Notes under the pieces: model-generated | Database searches by the model: none | What the model saw: the letters and a program-made list of their open reading frames with translations, nothing else | What the model was told of the DNA's origin: nothing | Shown here: piece after piece, positions 11,461-23,143 of the stretch | Position numbering within the stretch: the first letter of the stretch is position 1 | Layout of the letters: each line of letters begins with the position of its first letter | Origin: Papaver somniferum | Lineage: Eukaryota; Streptophyta; Magnoliopsida; Ranunculales; Papaveraceae | Direction: 5' to 3' | DNA length: 64,000 bases | Assembly (NCBI RefSeq): GCF_003573695.1 | Contig: NW_020650526.1 | Span: forward strand, 2,587,531-2,651,530 | Made by a program: the position numbers and the translations under genes

Positions 11461-11978
11461 GTCTTATTCCTCCTCTTGCTCCAATATTACCAATGTTCAA
11501 ATACGCTACTATGGTCCAGGACTTCTCCCCATGAATAATTTAGCAGTCATCAAAAGCTACGAGTGGGTAACTTCACCTCAGCAATATTACACTCAATGGT
11601 TGGGTTCAGAACTTCTTCAAATCGGTCACTCCATCGAGAGGTTTATTGCTGAAGACTTGGCTAAGCATGATCAACACTATGCTGGATACTCTCTTCCGCG
11701 CGAGTGTCCATACGGGCCACAATCGAGGAATTCCATCAAACAGGGAATTCCGAATCAGCGGAAGATATTCAAGGCACGATCGACCAAGCCTAACAAGTTT
11801 CATGAAGGGGACCTGGTTCTCAAAGCAGTTCAGCGCGGTCTTCATTCTACAAGGAACTCCAATTGGGAAGGACCATTCATGGTCTGAATCCGTGGCCGGA
11901 GGATACTACAAATTGACCAACACAGATGGCAGAACCCTACCAGTAATTCACGAAAATTGGCTCAAGGCGTTTATCTGA
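11461..11978 (+). pseudogene. Tat-A integrase C-terminal tail after a large pol deletion
   Basis: The end of a Tat polyprotein is recognisable at about 11780-11978: HEGDLVLKAVQRG, NWEGPF and, after a frameshift near 11885, GGYYKLTNTDGRTLPV and NWLKAF before a stop. This is the chromodomain-less integrase tail. RT, RNase H and the integrase core, about 3 kb in a full element, are missing. The stretch at 11461-11640, read as part of a 156-codon frame, has no family I recognise and may mark the deletion junction. Confidence 0.75.
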
Positions 11979-12249
11979 AATTATTGGACATTTAAGGTAT
12001 TGGGCGTTTGAAGCACTCATGGTGTTGGGATTTAACATTTAGGAATTTTCTTTCATTTGTATTTCAATTCCTCCAAAACATTTGCAATACTTGCAATCAG
12101 TATTTGAATTCAGCAATTTATCAAAATTCAGTTCATATTTCGTAAAAGAAAATCTCTATCAAATCTACAAGAAAATCCTCAACCATCAGTCAATCCAAAA
12201 CCATCTAAATATCAAAAACCCAAGTATAAACCTCACATCTCTCAGAAGT
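11979..12249. other. Non-coding gap between converging genes
   Basis: This AT-rich stretch lies between the end of the sense pol remnant and the stop of the antisense gene. It should hold the 3' UTR of the antisense gene. No clear terminator or other feature is seen. Confidence 0.4.
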
Positions 12250-15200
12250 TCAGAAGTTCAAGAGATCAGCAAGAAAAGGCTTTCGCTCATCAGCATCCTT
12301 CAAGATTTGCAAAGCCGCCCTCTCCTTGTTCAACTCCTCGGTCAGCTTGGCAATCTTGTCCTCCTTCTCCTTCACAGCATCGTTGGAAAGGGTATGTTCT
12401 TCTCACATGAATCCTTGATAACGTTTATTTGCTTACGAAGCCATTTCACGTTGAGGCCAAGTCTTTCTGAATTCTCCAAGTTAAACTCCCAATCAAAGAG
12501 TATATCTGGAGTCACGGTATTCCTGGGTCTCGTATGCATATCACTCACGACAGCAAGATAACGCCTACTTGCATGATTAAAGTAAGCACGCCCAGGGTTC
12601 CTGTCAACGATCATATGGCCGAACTTCTTCCATATCGTCTCATACAAGCGTGCATATCCAATGGGAACGCTGAATCCACCGACCAGTTCATGATACGGGA
12701 GTGAAGTGTTAAAGGGAGGATCGAAAGACCCTGCAGTTGGATATTCATACACTATTATACGGTTCTCGGTCACTGGAGTGGCTCCCACGACTAAAGCAAC
12801 AGTTCCTTCGGTATTCTCCGCTGCTGTCTCGGTTTCTTCTATCACTGAGGCAACAACCATCTGGGTTTCCATAACATCAGTAGCGACCTTCTCATGGCCT
12901 TGAAATGCAGGGATGGTTGTCTTCATCAATAACTCCGGAATGGTTAGGTTATCATCGTTGGCTCCAGTATCCTCAACTTCGGTATTTAGCACCTAATACG
13001 AAGATTACATGATGTTAAAGTCATGAGTCCAAAGGAGATTATGAAACAAAGTATACCAGTAAGGAAACATCATCAAGGTTCATCATACTACATTCAAGGC
13101 ACGATCAAATAACATGAAAGTCATGAAAACACATTTTACGATGAGTCTGTCTGAAGAAACCGAACTCTTCCCTGTACTAGGAGACGAACTGGGAGCAATC
13201 TACAAGGAATCCTAGGATGTGTCATATTTCATTCTCTTTGTATGGATGTCCTCTATGACATTTAAAAATTTCATGGCAATCTGATGAACGAGCAAGTAGA
13301 TGTGGACAAAATATTAAGTGATGCGCAATCTAAAAAGTTCTGGAAGTCTCCTGGAAGTTTACTATTTAGACTTTTTCAGGCTCTGAACCTGCTCAAAACT
13401 TAAAAATCTTCTTTTTAAAAGCTTGGAAATTTTCCGGGCTTGAATTTGCACATACAGATCGTCAAAATCCGACTCCGGACGAAGATTCTACAGCGTTTCC
13501 ATTAAAAAGATGGGTTCTGAATTTTCTGACGACTAAGTTTTCATATATTCACATGGGTTCCCATTCATTCATTCACAAGTCAGCACTTTTATACTTCTAT
13601 GAAGAATATACAGGATATATACTTACCTGAGGAGTCTCCAAAGTGTCCAAGGGGTTGGAATTTTCCACATCAACGACAAGAGGAACATCACTTCCATCCG
13701 GCTCTGAATCTTGGGAATTACCTCCATTCCTATTCCCAGAGGATGATTGAGTTCCATAATTCTCCATCTCCATAACGACATCCTCCTGTACACGTCCTTT
13801 ACAATCAATATTTTCATCTATGAAGAACCCCATTTGAACATGTGAAGAAATACTTACAGTTTCTTCGTCACTCAAATTAGCGATTGCTTGTTCAGTAGCA
13901 TAAAATTGAAGACCTTCAAGACTTGATGGAGTAAAATTCTGCAACAAAATTAACAACGTTGGCTTCATGATTCTAATGCTAATAGCAATGAAAGTCACAG
14001 TGAAAAATATTGGGAACTCACCAAAGCACCAACTAGGGACTTTACGGTATTAGGTAACAGCTTGTAACCTTTATGCCTGCCTTATCCGCCATGAATAACC
14101 GCCTCGGTCTCTGATAAATCTACACCGATTCGAGGTCGTATATTACGACCGTCCTGTGGTGAAATCCAGTAATATAATCAGAATACAGTTCTTATAATTT
14201 CGTGAAGATTATATGAAGAAACATACCCGGGAGCATCCTGGAGACGACTTTCGTTTATCACCAGAAAGATACTTCAATCTTGGTCGAATGGAAATCATCT
14301 CAGCCGAAGGAAGATCCTTGAATAGAGGTCTGGGAAATTTTACAAGGCCACACAAACGCCCAAGTTGTTGATCCCAGAATTCTACATAACCTGGGGTTAC
14401 ATAGGAGAATCTATCAGAACCAGGAAACCAGTAGCTACTCCCTTCCACGTGAGTATGATCCAAATGAGTCCTGAGTTGCTCAACTGATGGCTTCCTTCTC
14501 CGTATGGTTGGAACACACTGATCCATACCCATTTATCGAGATGCTCTATCAATATTATACTCCTCCACTGAAAGCTCTCCAAACGTGACTGACAGCAAAT
14601 GACCAGGAGTGCAACTCAACATGAAAGATCTTTCGCCATCACTCAGATGCGCACCAGACGTCAAACTCGCGCCTTCTCCAGTATTGAAAGTCATCGGCTG
14701 ATAAACTTAATCAGGGACTGACACCCACGGGAGAAAATTGAACTCAGATTCTTCATCTAACACATCAATAAAACGTATTTTAGAACGAGGCTGCTTGGTG
14801 GACCAACGCATGATCCTAGCATTATCTTTATCAGAGAAAGTATGGCGCACATCAGTATTTGGTCCTTGCAGAACATTACGTGGAGTAGGTGCATAATTCT
14901 TAAAATGCTTCCACATCAACGCTTGAAAAAACATCGTGTTGGCATAACACTCAATCTTCATAGAGTCGTTCGACATACTGGAGTCTATAATCAAGGAGTC
15001 CAGCTTGTAATACAAGGAGCCTAAGAATAAACTACCTATCGGAAGTTGCTCACCTTGAGCCATATTAATAGCAAAGGGAATCACAAAAGGTTTCAAAAAG
15101 TTTCCACTGTCTTCAAAAACGTCTCTGGACAACCATAAACATAAGAAAGCAGCAATGGGTAACATACCGTCGATAGGTTTATCAGAAACCTCGTCTTTGG

Positions 15201-15922
15201 GACACCAGTGTGTCAACCAGGAAGCATAGCATCCTTTATTACCAGCCTTATTCGCTTTCTCCATTGCAGCTGTCAAGACATGAGAAACGGCGGTCTCCTC
15301 ATCTGAAAGATCCCCAGGAAGATTTCCCGTGATCGGGAGATGCATCAAAGCCGCCACGTCGTCCAAGGTAATGGTAAACTCTCCCCATCTACATATGAAA
15401 GTGTGAGTGGGAATGCACCAGCGAGCAAACAGATCCACAATACCACTTGCGTCATGATAAATGAACAACTCTCCAGAAGCTTGAATAGCTCTCGTCACCT
15501 GCGCTTGGTCGAGCATAGTCCTCACATGAGGAAAACCCAACATGTGCCTCGCCCAGCCGGCAAATTTCTCCAAAGGTCGTCGAGAAAGCTTAAACTCTAT
15601 GATTGATGAGGCGAAGACCCCTCGTTCAAGACAAAATTGAATCACTGTTTTAGGAGTCACCAATTTCTTCTGAGTAACGGTTCTGGGATTTATCAAAAGA
15701 CGATACACTGGGTATTTCAAATATTGCTCAGCTCCCGGAATATCTTTTTCAAAGAATGCATCATCTATGTTCGGGATATTCTTAATCCCAAGGATTTCCT
15801 CTTCTTCTCCCCCAATGAAAGTTTCATCCATGCATGTATCATCTCTGGAGATACCATCATCAACACACATCTCTTCCCTCGAGGCGTCGTCAGCTTGGGA
15901 ATAGGACATCTTTTCTAAGTAG
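12250..15922 (-). pseudogene. Antisense PMD (aminotransferase-like) gene carried by Tat-A
   Basis: A plant-mobile-domain protein gene lies opposite to the element. Coding exon 1 (15922-14227, start ATG 15909 just after a TTTTCAG acceptor) holds the PMD: WARHMLGFP and, near residue 170, THTFICRWGEFTITLDDV and ALMHLPITG. Exon 2 is 14154-14022, exon 3 13938-13627, exon 4 12992-12250. Introns have GT/AG ends (GTATGT, GTGAGT, GTAAGT donors) and all fall in phase 0 if exon 2 lost one inserted base. Exon 4 ends in a charged, probable coiled-coil tail. Damage: TAA at 14707-14709 and 14533-14535, a one-base shift with a stop in exon 2, and a frameshift near 12385. PMD proteins of host plants act in nuclear silencing and genome stability; copies are known from transposons. 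The role here is unknown. Confidence 0.8.
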
Positions 15923-16013
15923 CTGAAAAGGTTCACACTACATTCTACTTCAGTATGCTGTCCAGATATAAATCAAGGAGATACAAGCAAAAATGGTAAC
16001 TCTTAACTCTTAC

Positions 16014-17041
16014 CTTTTAAACTTCCACTAACAATAGTGATAGTAATGCTAGAGTTAACACTTCAAAATCGTTCGTCTCTTCGAAAACTGCAAAAACGAA
16101 CGAAACTTTGTTAAATTTCAAAACTGATTTTTCATAAAATCACGAACACAATTTTCATTATTGGAACATTCACACAACTGACATATGAAGTTTTGAACAA
16201 TAAAATATTTCATCATAAATATATTGTCTATCTTCGAAGGTTCCTCAAAACCCACGTTTGTTATTTTTCGAAAAAACAACAATTAATGCAACATTGCTTA
16301 CATGAATTCTCAAGAATTTTATCTAATGAAAACAAATTCATGCAAACAAAAATATATCATCATATTTTGCACAATATATGTCACGGCTGCATATATAAAA
16401 AAAAAAAAAAAAAATTCTTCGTATCGTCGTTATTTGTCTTTAAAACGAAGGTTTATTTCAAAAAATATTGTGAAAGCTCACATATCATACATATGATAAA
16501 GTTTTGTATTTACATGAAAGCTCATAAGCAAAATTTGATCACTGGACACAAGTTCATCATACATATTTTCCTTCGTTTCATCATTATTTGTTTTTAAAAC
16601 GAAGGATTTTTCCAATTACATGAAAATTCACTTCTTTTATGATGAAACCTTGGTATACATGAAAGCTCATACACTAAGTTTTATCACTGTACCTAGGTTC
16701 ATATTAAAAAAAAAAATCTCTCCTAAATCAGGGATTATAATTAGTTTTCAAAACTAACGATCGGATGAACGTACGTTTTCAAAAACGAGGGTTTTTTCAT
16801 AATACTCACACTAATATACACACATGTATATAACTTCATCATGATAAAAGCATGAACAACTCATGAGGATCATAAACATCAGAAGAAAAAAAAAACGTAC
16901 CTGGGAGCGCCGGCCGGAAATTAGCCGACGGCGGCAGCGACGGCGACCGACGGCGGCGGGAATCTTCTCCTGCTGGCGTGAAGATGAAGAGTTGATCAAG
17001 AGCTGGTCGTGAGTAAAAAAAAAAGATTAATACCTTTTATA
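16014..17041 (-). promoter_or_regulatory. Probable promoter and leader exons of the antisense PMD gene
   Basis: On the minus strand a TATA box, TATAAAAGG, lies at 17033-17041. A start about 30 bases on (near 17010) would open a GC-rich leader exon with no ATG, ending in CCCAG/GTACGT at 16901. A second leader exon fits 16087-16014, with acceptor TTTTTGCAG and donor AAAAG/GTAAGA. The next acceptor, TTTTCAG, stands 13 bases before ATG 15909. The set is self-consistent but rests on motif matches alone. Confidence 0.55.
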
Positions 17042-17328
17042 TCAATTTTATTTCCAAAACCTAATTTTCTAAGGATTTCCTTATTGGGCCCGACCCGCGA
17101 ATCCTAGCCGACCACGGACTCGTCATCCAAACCAGCGGTTCAACACCAATTTATGCTCATCAAACGATGCTCCAATCATGACATTGAAGCCTTCATCAAG
17201 TCGTGGTTTGCTCATGCTCTCTAAATACGGTAACATCTCAACTTACGACTAAGTTCAATTACTGTATTATTATTTATGGCCAGAAAATCACCATTTAATG
17301 CTGACTGAGGAACACAGCCTTCCTCAGT

Positions 17329-17343
17329 AAGCAGGGGACTTAA
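17329..17343 (+). promoter_or_regulatory. Tat-A polypurine tract
   Basis: AAGCAGGGGACTTAA ends directly before the 3' LTR start TGTAGATGG. Confidence 0.6.
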
Positions 17344-17756
17344 TGTAGATGGTGGATTTTCGACAAAGGCTAAAATTATAAACTCATAATTATACGAAGC
17401 TATGATTCAGCAATCGGACGCGAGTATTGAGACATGGCTCTCTCATCGAATTCTCAACGGAGAGTACTTTCTCTCAGAGTACATGTAGATATGTATTCTC
17501 ACGACTGGACAACGGCATATCTCATGAATACTGAATACTTTCAGTGATTATTGCTATATAGCATCACGAGATGTACGGCTCCTAGACAGCTTGCTCTGCT
17601 AGTATAGAGCGATAACGTCTTCAGGAACAAACAACAAGTTTACCCTGACTATATAAAGGATATGACTTGCCGGCAAGCTCGTATCAGGATAATTAATGCT
17701 CCTAGACAGCTTTCTCTGCTAGTATAGAGACACAACTTTAATTATTCCTAATTACA

Positions 17757-18112
17757 ATCGCTCCTATTCCATGGTCGAATCCACGACTGGATCCATGGAA
17801 TGACAATAACAATTGTTCTGATTCTATGATCGAATCCACAGCTTGGTCTCATAGAATAACAATAATTATATTATCTCATTACTCCGATTTCATGATCGAA
17901 TCCACAACTGGTCTCATAAATGGTAATAAATAAACCTTAATTACTCTGATTCTATGGTCGAATCTACGATCCCATGGAATGGTAATGCTCACTTTATTAT
18001 TCTGAATCCGCAGTCGAATCCTCAGCTGATCCTATGAATTAATAATAAACATCTTATTACTCAGTTTTGTGAATTATTCTCCATTGAATTCCACAATTAG
18101 TAATAAATAATC
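17757..18112 (+). repeat. Degenerate minisatellite, about 60-bp period
   Basis: About six units with the pattern tCCATGG..TCGAATCCac..gatCCATGGaatggtaata are seen. Each unit has inverted ends around a central TCGAATCC, so each could fold back. Units diverge by point changes and short indels. Confidence 0.75.
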
Positions 18113-18282
18113 AACAACTGGGCGTCTGAGCTACCTCTAAGTAAGCCCCGATTCAAATGGTGAAGGTGTATTCAACGATGATACACTAACAGTCACCGCA
18201 CGAACGAGTATTTCAAAAATACAACGAAACGATGAACCTATGCAAAATAGAGAAGAAAATAATAAATAATTAAAAATATTGA

Positions 18283-19315
18283 CCAGGGTGCTGGGAGCAC
18301 GGATACACGACCGACCGACCGTGTCGTGGTCAATCCCACGCCAGTTTTATATTTTTAATGCATTTTTATTATTTTCCATGATTTGATGAAAATCCTCTCA
18401 TTTTATCAAATCTCCTTCGTCTCGAGGAAACTCCTCGGTTTCATGGTACTTCCATAAATCCATAAAAAATAATATAAAATTAAGGAAAGAAGTGTGGGGC
18501 GTGACCATTGGCCAACCGGCCATGCCTTGGTCCCAACCGGCCCCGTACCCACGGCTCCTTATTATTTTATTATTATTATTATTATTATTATTTCTCTAAT
18601 TTCATGAAAAACTCCTTGATTTCATGGTATTTTTGCACAAATCATCAAATAATAATAAAATAATATAAATTATGAAAACTTGTGGGACCAGGCCTTGGCC
18701 GGGCGGCCATGTCCTAGACGGTCCCACACGCCCCTTTGTTTTATTATTTCATTGTTAGTTTTCCTTGAATTCATCAAATTCCTTGATTTCATGGTATTTC
18801 TCTCAAATTAGGAAAAATTCTCTCAAATCATCAAAAATACCTAAAAATATTAAAAATTATGAAAACTCGTGGGACCGGGCCCAAGCCGGACGACCATGCC
18901 TCCACGGTCCCACACGCCCTTGTTTTTTATTATTTTAATATTTTTTGCTTCCCTGAACTCATGAAAACTCCTTCAGTTCATGGAAACTCCCTAAATTCAT
19001 AAAAATTCTCAAAATTCATGAATTTTTCATAAAATCATTATTAAATTAGGGAAACTTGTGGGACCGGGCCGTGGCCGGCCAGTCATGCCTTCCACGGTCC
19101 CACACCCCCTTGTTTTATTATTTTAATATCTTTTGCTTCCTTGAACTCATGAAAACTCCTTCAATTCATGGAAACTCCCAAAATTCATCAAATTTCTCAA
19201 AATTCATGAATTTTTCATAAAATCATCAAAATATTATAAAATTAAGGAAAAGGCACCACGGGACCGTGGTCACGACCGGCCGACCATTCCTTGACCACGG
19301 TGGTCCCACGCCTCC
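18283..19315 (+). repeat. Six tandem 190-bp LTR repeats with GC-rich hairpin cores
   Basis: GC-rich cores start near 18283, 18488, 18682, 18869, 19058 and 19250, a spacing of 187-205 bases. The clearest cores carry GTGGGACCG and CGGTCCCAC as inverted arms around a GGCCGG-type centre. The spacers are AT-rich and repeat a 'catgaaaactccttcaattc'-like motif. A TTA microsatellite interrupts one spacer near 18560. The left LTR keeps one core at 110-172 inside the window. Confidence 0.85.
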
Positions 19316-20986
19316 TCATTCTTTATTTTATAATTATTTTTCATCATCTCATGGTGTTTTTCCTCAGTTTCGTCGAAACCCTAATTTTGGCATATTTTCT
19401 CGAATGGATGCTCAATTGCACACCAGAAAATATCAAAATTCTCAGGAATTAGACGTGGACGCCTTGGGGACACGAGCACGCTATCTTGACCGACCAAGAT
19501 TGGATCTTTGGCTCACGGAAGCCGGTCCCATCAATTTTCACAGTTTTGACCTAATTTGCACAATTGCTCGTATTAGGTGCAAAACTCTCCCAAACACTTT
19601 GGATTTTCATGAAGTGATCGTCAGGCGGTCACGGGATAACCCAGGGCCGGTTTCATGACTCCATGGTCGGTCCCTCGCCTCGTCATAATTAATTAGGTTT
19701 TCTCACCTAAGGCTCAGACGAGCATTTTTTGAATAAATGATTAAACCAACATTTAATCATTCTTCCACCAACAAATCGTTAACTCTTCAGGAGATCTTTG
19801 TATTTGCACACGTGAGTATATGGACACTACATGGTTGATCCACAGTCCCATGTAGTCTCTCCCTCCTTCCTCCCATGGTTGAAATTCTGACAACCATGAA
19901 TTGATCATCAATTGATCAAATTAGGGTTTCTGAATCCAAGGATCATCATTCCAGATTCCAACCTTAATAATTTTACGACGGCCTCATGGTCATTAATTTC
20001 ATTAATTATGCTCGGTTCAACGACCAGTATTCTAATTAATATTTTTGGTACGCTGCCAATAATCCATCAGATGAGCAACACATCGAATGAGCAGCACTTG
20101 CTCAGATGAGGAATATTTGCTCAATATTATTCAACAATCAATATTCAACGATCCATCGAATGAGCAATACTTGCTCACTTCATTGTAAGAACTATACCTC
20201 TGTCTCATGACATGGAAAATTCATTCATGAGTTTCAGAACATCATGTTCAAATCAAGACTACATGGACTCATCGTCCCATCAAACCACGAAGTCATCAAT
20301 TGACTAACAAACCACGAGACGTCAATCGTGTCACTTGGGGGGATATCACTTAGGGTTTTTGGTCTGGCGGTCTACGGCACGTGTGTTCAAACACACGATG
20401 GAATGTGAGCAAGTCGTGCAATCAGTTGAAGGAATTCACGAGGTAGTGGTTGGAAAATCGACCAAATATCCACACGTTGAGCAACTGGTCCACTTCCCCA
20501 CTCCTTGATTCCATCAACTGTCACACTTCATGGAATCATGGTGTCTACAATTCCAGTAATATAAATAAGTCTCTGAATCATGATTGAATCATTATCAGTA
20601 TCATCAATCTCATGTCTCATCGACAACACGAGATCATCAACTCATCAATTGAGCAACTACTCTCAATTGAGCAATTTCAATCACTCAAAGCTTATCGTAT
20701 TCAGAATTCACATACCCACAATCTTTGATTACCATTGATTCCACACATTTCTCATCTTCCCTCCTACATATCAACCCATCCTCTCTTGTGACTGAATTTA
20801 CTCTGGAATGGTCATTGTCTTGATTTAGGACGGAGTACTACAGATTGATCTCTCGAATCTAAAGCACTCCCTTTGCAGCGGTGCATCTGTGTGAGGTTTA
20901 ACATTTCGCTCGGTCCGAGGAGTCTCCTCCGTACGGTCATCTCCTCAATTCCTTAAAAACCAGCAAATCGTTTTTCCCCGTCTACA

Positions 20987-22039
20987 AGAAGATCCAATCA
21001 TAGACCAGTTACAGTTTAATTTTGTCTTACGAGACGAACCGTAAATAAGTTACGGTTGGTTTGTTGGTGTTATAGTACCCAACCGTAACTCCTTACGGTT
21101 GAATCATTTAATTCAAATCCAACCGCAATCGAACTTAAGAATTTAAGTTATTTTCACTCAGAAATATTTACGGTTAGTATTGCTTGGTTCAAATCCAACT
21201 GTAAATATCTTTACGATTACGAAATGAACCGTAACTAGATAATGCAATCAGTTTTTTAGGATTTACGGTTGGTAGTTCTACAGTTACCAACCGTAACACA
21301 TTCGGAAATCGAGATTACAGTTGGTAATTGAATAACAACCAGTCGTAACTCTAATTTTATTAGAATTTGAATGCATCTAACCTAATTCGAACACAAACAC
21401 ACACACACAAAGAAAAAAATAGAGAGGGTATTTCGAATCCTACCTCACATAAAATTATACAGGTTAATCATTGGTTGTTTAGGGATCTGAATAAAAAAAG
21501 TTAACGGAGAAGAACAATTAAGGTTAGAGGAGAGGAGAGGAGAAGAGAAGACATGAAAGAAAACTGATTTTCTTTTTGGTTCTTTTTGTTGATTAGGTTA
21601 AAATAGTAAAGGGCGCTTTAGATTTTTTAACGATGGAATGACACCTCCTAACCAACTAAATAGACATTAAAATAATGGGTGAAGTCTCTCTAATGAATTC
21701 AACATCCCCTATAATAGGTTTCTGAATGAGATTTTGAACCCTCCCGATAAACTGCGATCCCTATTACCAATGTTAGTTTTTTTGGCATTTTGATTTACTC
21801 CTAGTTGGAAAAGATAACTCACAGTTACCCTATTTCATCCATTAATATTGACTCCTACTTGGTGTTTTCCGTCCATTTTTTGCACACACACATATATATA
21901 TATATATATATCACACGGCCACATACTCTCAAAATAAAACAATTATACCCTAATGTGTTAAAGTTGAAAAATCACTTGTTTTTTAACTATACCCATAACT
22001 TATATTATTTACAAATAGGTTTATCTGTTTGAGGCAGAT
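20987..22039. other. Spacer with AACCGTAA/TTACGGTT cluster and (TA)n tract
   Basis: No coding sequence is supported. From about 21010 to 21350 there are four exact AACCGTAA and four exact TTACGGTT octamers plus several one-mismatch versions. At 21037-21057 and 21081-21100 two opposite copies sit 4-5 bases apart and form perfect inverted repeats. A purine-rich GAGAGG stretch lies near 21515-21555 and a (TA)n run at 21893-21911. Confidence 0.7.
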
Positions 22040-22347
22040 TGATATCAAAAGTTTTCACTTTCGCTGAAGCAACTCGTAGACTGTAAAGGAAGTCAGCCAA
22101 GTGAATCAAGTGCGTTGAGCCTTGCAAGGTTCAAGACACGTAAGGAGCGCAACTGTAACTGAATCGCTTGGGGGTGAATTCAGTCATTAATTACATTCCA
22201 GTCTGAAGTCTGATAGTAGGCTAGTGTCTGTAGCGGCTTAATACAGTTTGGTGTTCAACCTAGATGAGGTCCCAGGGTTTTTCTGTTATTGAGGTTTCCT
22301 CGTTAACAAAATTTCGGTTGTCTTATGTTTTTCATTTTCCGCATTAT
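22040..22347 (+). mobile_element. LTR-leader-like sequence, interrupted by Tat-B
   Basis: The sequence (ending ...GGTCCCAGGGTTTTTCTG... and CCGCATTAT) resembles the LTR/leader junction of plant copia elements that I have seen, and continues at 32740 once Tat-B and its attat duplication are removed. No PBS, coding domain or partner LTR was found, so the family is open. Confidence 0.4.
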
Positions 22348-23143
22348 TGTAGTTGCATCTTTTCTGATGACTACACCCAAGTAAGATTTAAGACTAAAAA
22401 CTACTAAAACATACAAGATTCAAGATGAACAAGATCTAAAGAGCATGAAAAGCAAAGATTAACACAAGCATATAAAGTGGTTCGGCCATGAAGACCTACA
22501 TCCACGGGAAAGAAGATATTTTCTTTATTGATTATAAGGTCTTACCCTTGAAAGAGCTACAAATCTCACTTAGATTCCTTACTCTCTCTCTGTCTAGATC
22601 TCTCTCAGGATTCTCTGTATAAAGACCATCTAATAATACATAAGTTGTCCATCTCCTTCTACATAAACTGGTATTTATAGATAAATTAGACTCGTGGAGG
22701 CTTGGTCGTTCGAGATGGTGGAGCTATCGTGCATCGCCTTCGCTGCTTCGAAATGGTTCTATACTATCCCTCGTGGTGGCCTGCTTGGTTCTCCCTCCGA
22801 GTTGTCTCGCTCTCCTCCAGATCGTGTAGCCATTATTTGGAGAACCTAGTGCTCTATCACTTCTGGGCTATAGTATAGGTCGTCCGAGTCCTCCATTACG
22901 ATGTAGATCTGCCACATCTTTGACCTTATCCTTCATTAAATCCGGTTCTTCTTTTTATACTTGACCGTCTGAGCAGATTAGACTACTCCTTACATGCGTC
23001 ATTCATGTAACGTTGTAGCAGGTGTCTCGATTCATACAAACTCACCTTTTTAGAGTATGATTCGATGCTCCAATCTCATCATCTTATTGTGGATTCACCC
23101 CTTAGGATGTTGACATGTGTCCATCGGGTATTTTACCCTCACA
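22348..23143 (-). repeat. Tat-B 3' LTR
   Basis: This 796-bp repeat matches 31942-32739. On the plus strand it begins TGTAGTTGC and ends CCCTCACA. Its plus-strand right flank gives a weak purine-rich run on the minus strand (AAAGAAAATGAGCAAAA), the likely PPT. Confidence 0.92.

Larger units (their letters stand above)
15923..17343. other. Non-coding region between PMD gene and 3' LTR
   Basis: Apart from the leader exons this is AT-rich. It holds inverted repeats: CTTCGT/ACGAAG (16417-16450), CCTTCGTTT/AAACGAAGG (16570-16605) and the near-perfect palindrome at 16741-16757. A CGACGGCGG-rich stretch lies at 16910-16970. Confidence 0.6.
17344..20986 (+). mobile_element. Tat-A 3' LTR (3.6 kb)
   Basis: Starts TGTAGA and ends TCTACA. 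The part from 19146 matches 1-1094 and 8416-9197, with small indels and base changes throughout, so it is clearly older than the insertion inside the left LTR. It contains two copies of a GCTCCTAGACAGC motif (17578, 17697), a 60-bp-period array (17757-18112), six 190-bp repeats (about 18283-19315), TGAGCA dyads (20065-20182) and a TATA box (20570-20577). The downstream flank starts agaag; the matching left duplication lies outside the window. Confidence 0.9.

Noticed and set aside
16811..16999. Arg/Ser-rich minus frame at the GC-rich stretch
   Set aside because: It has no ATG and fits better as a non-coding leader exon ending in a splice donor.
18283..19315. CRISPR-like array
   Set aside because: Units are long and spacers are not unique; this is an LTR tandem repeat in a plant genome.
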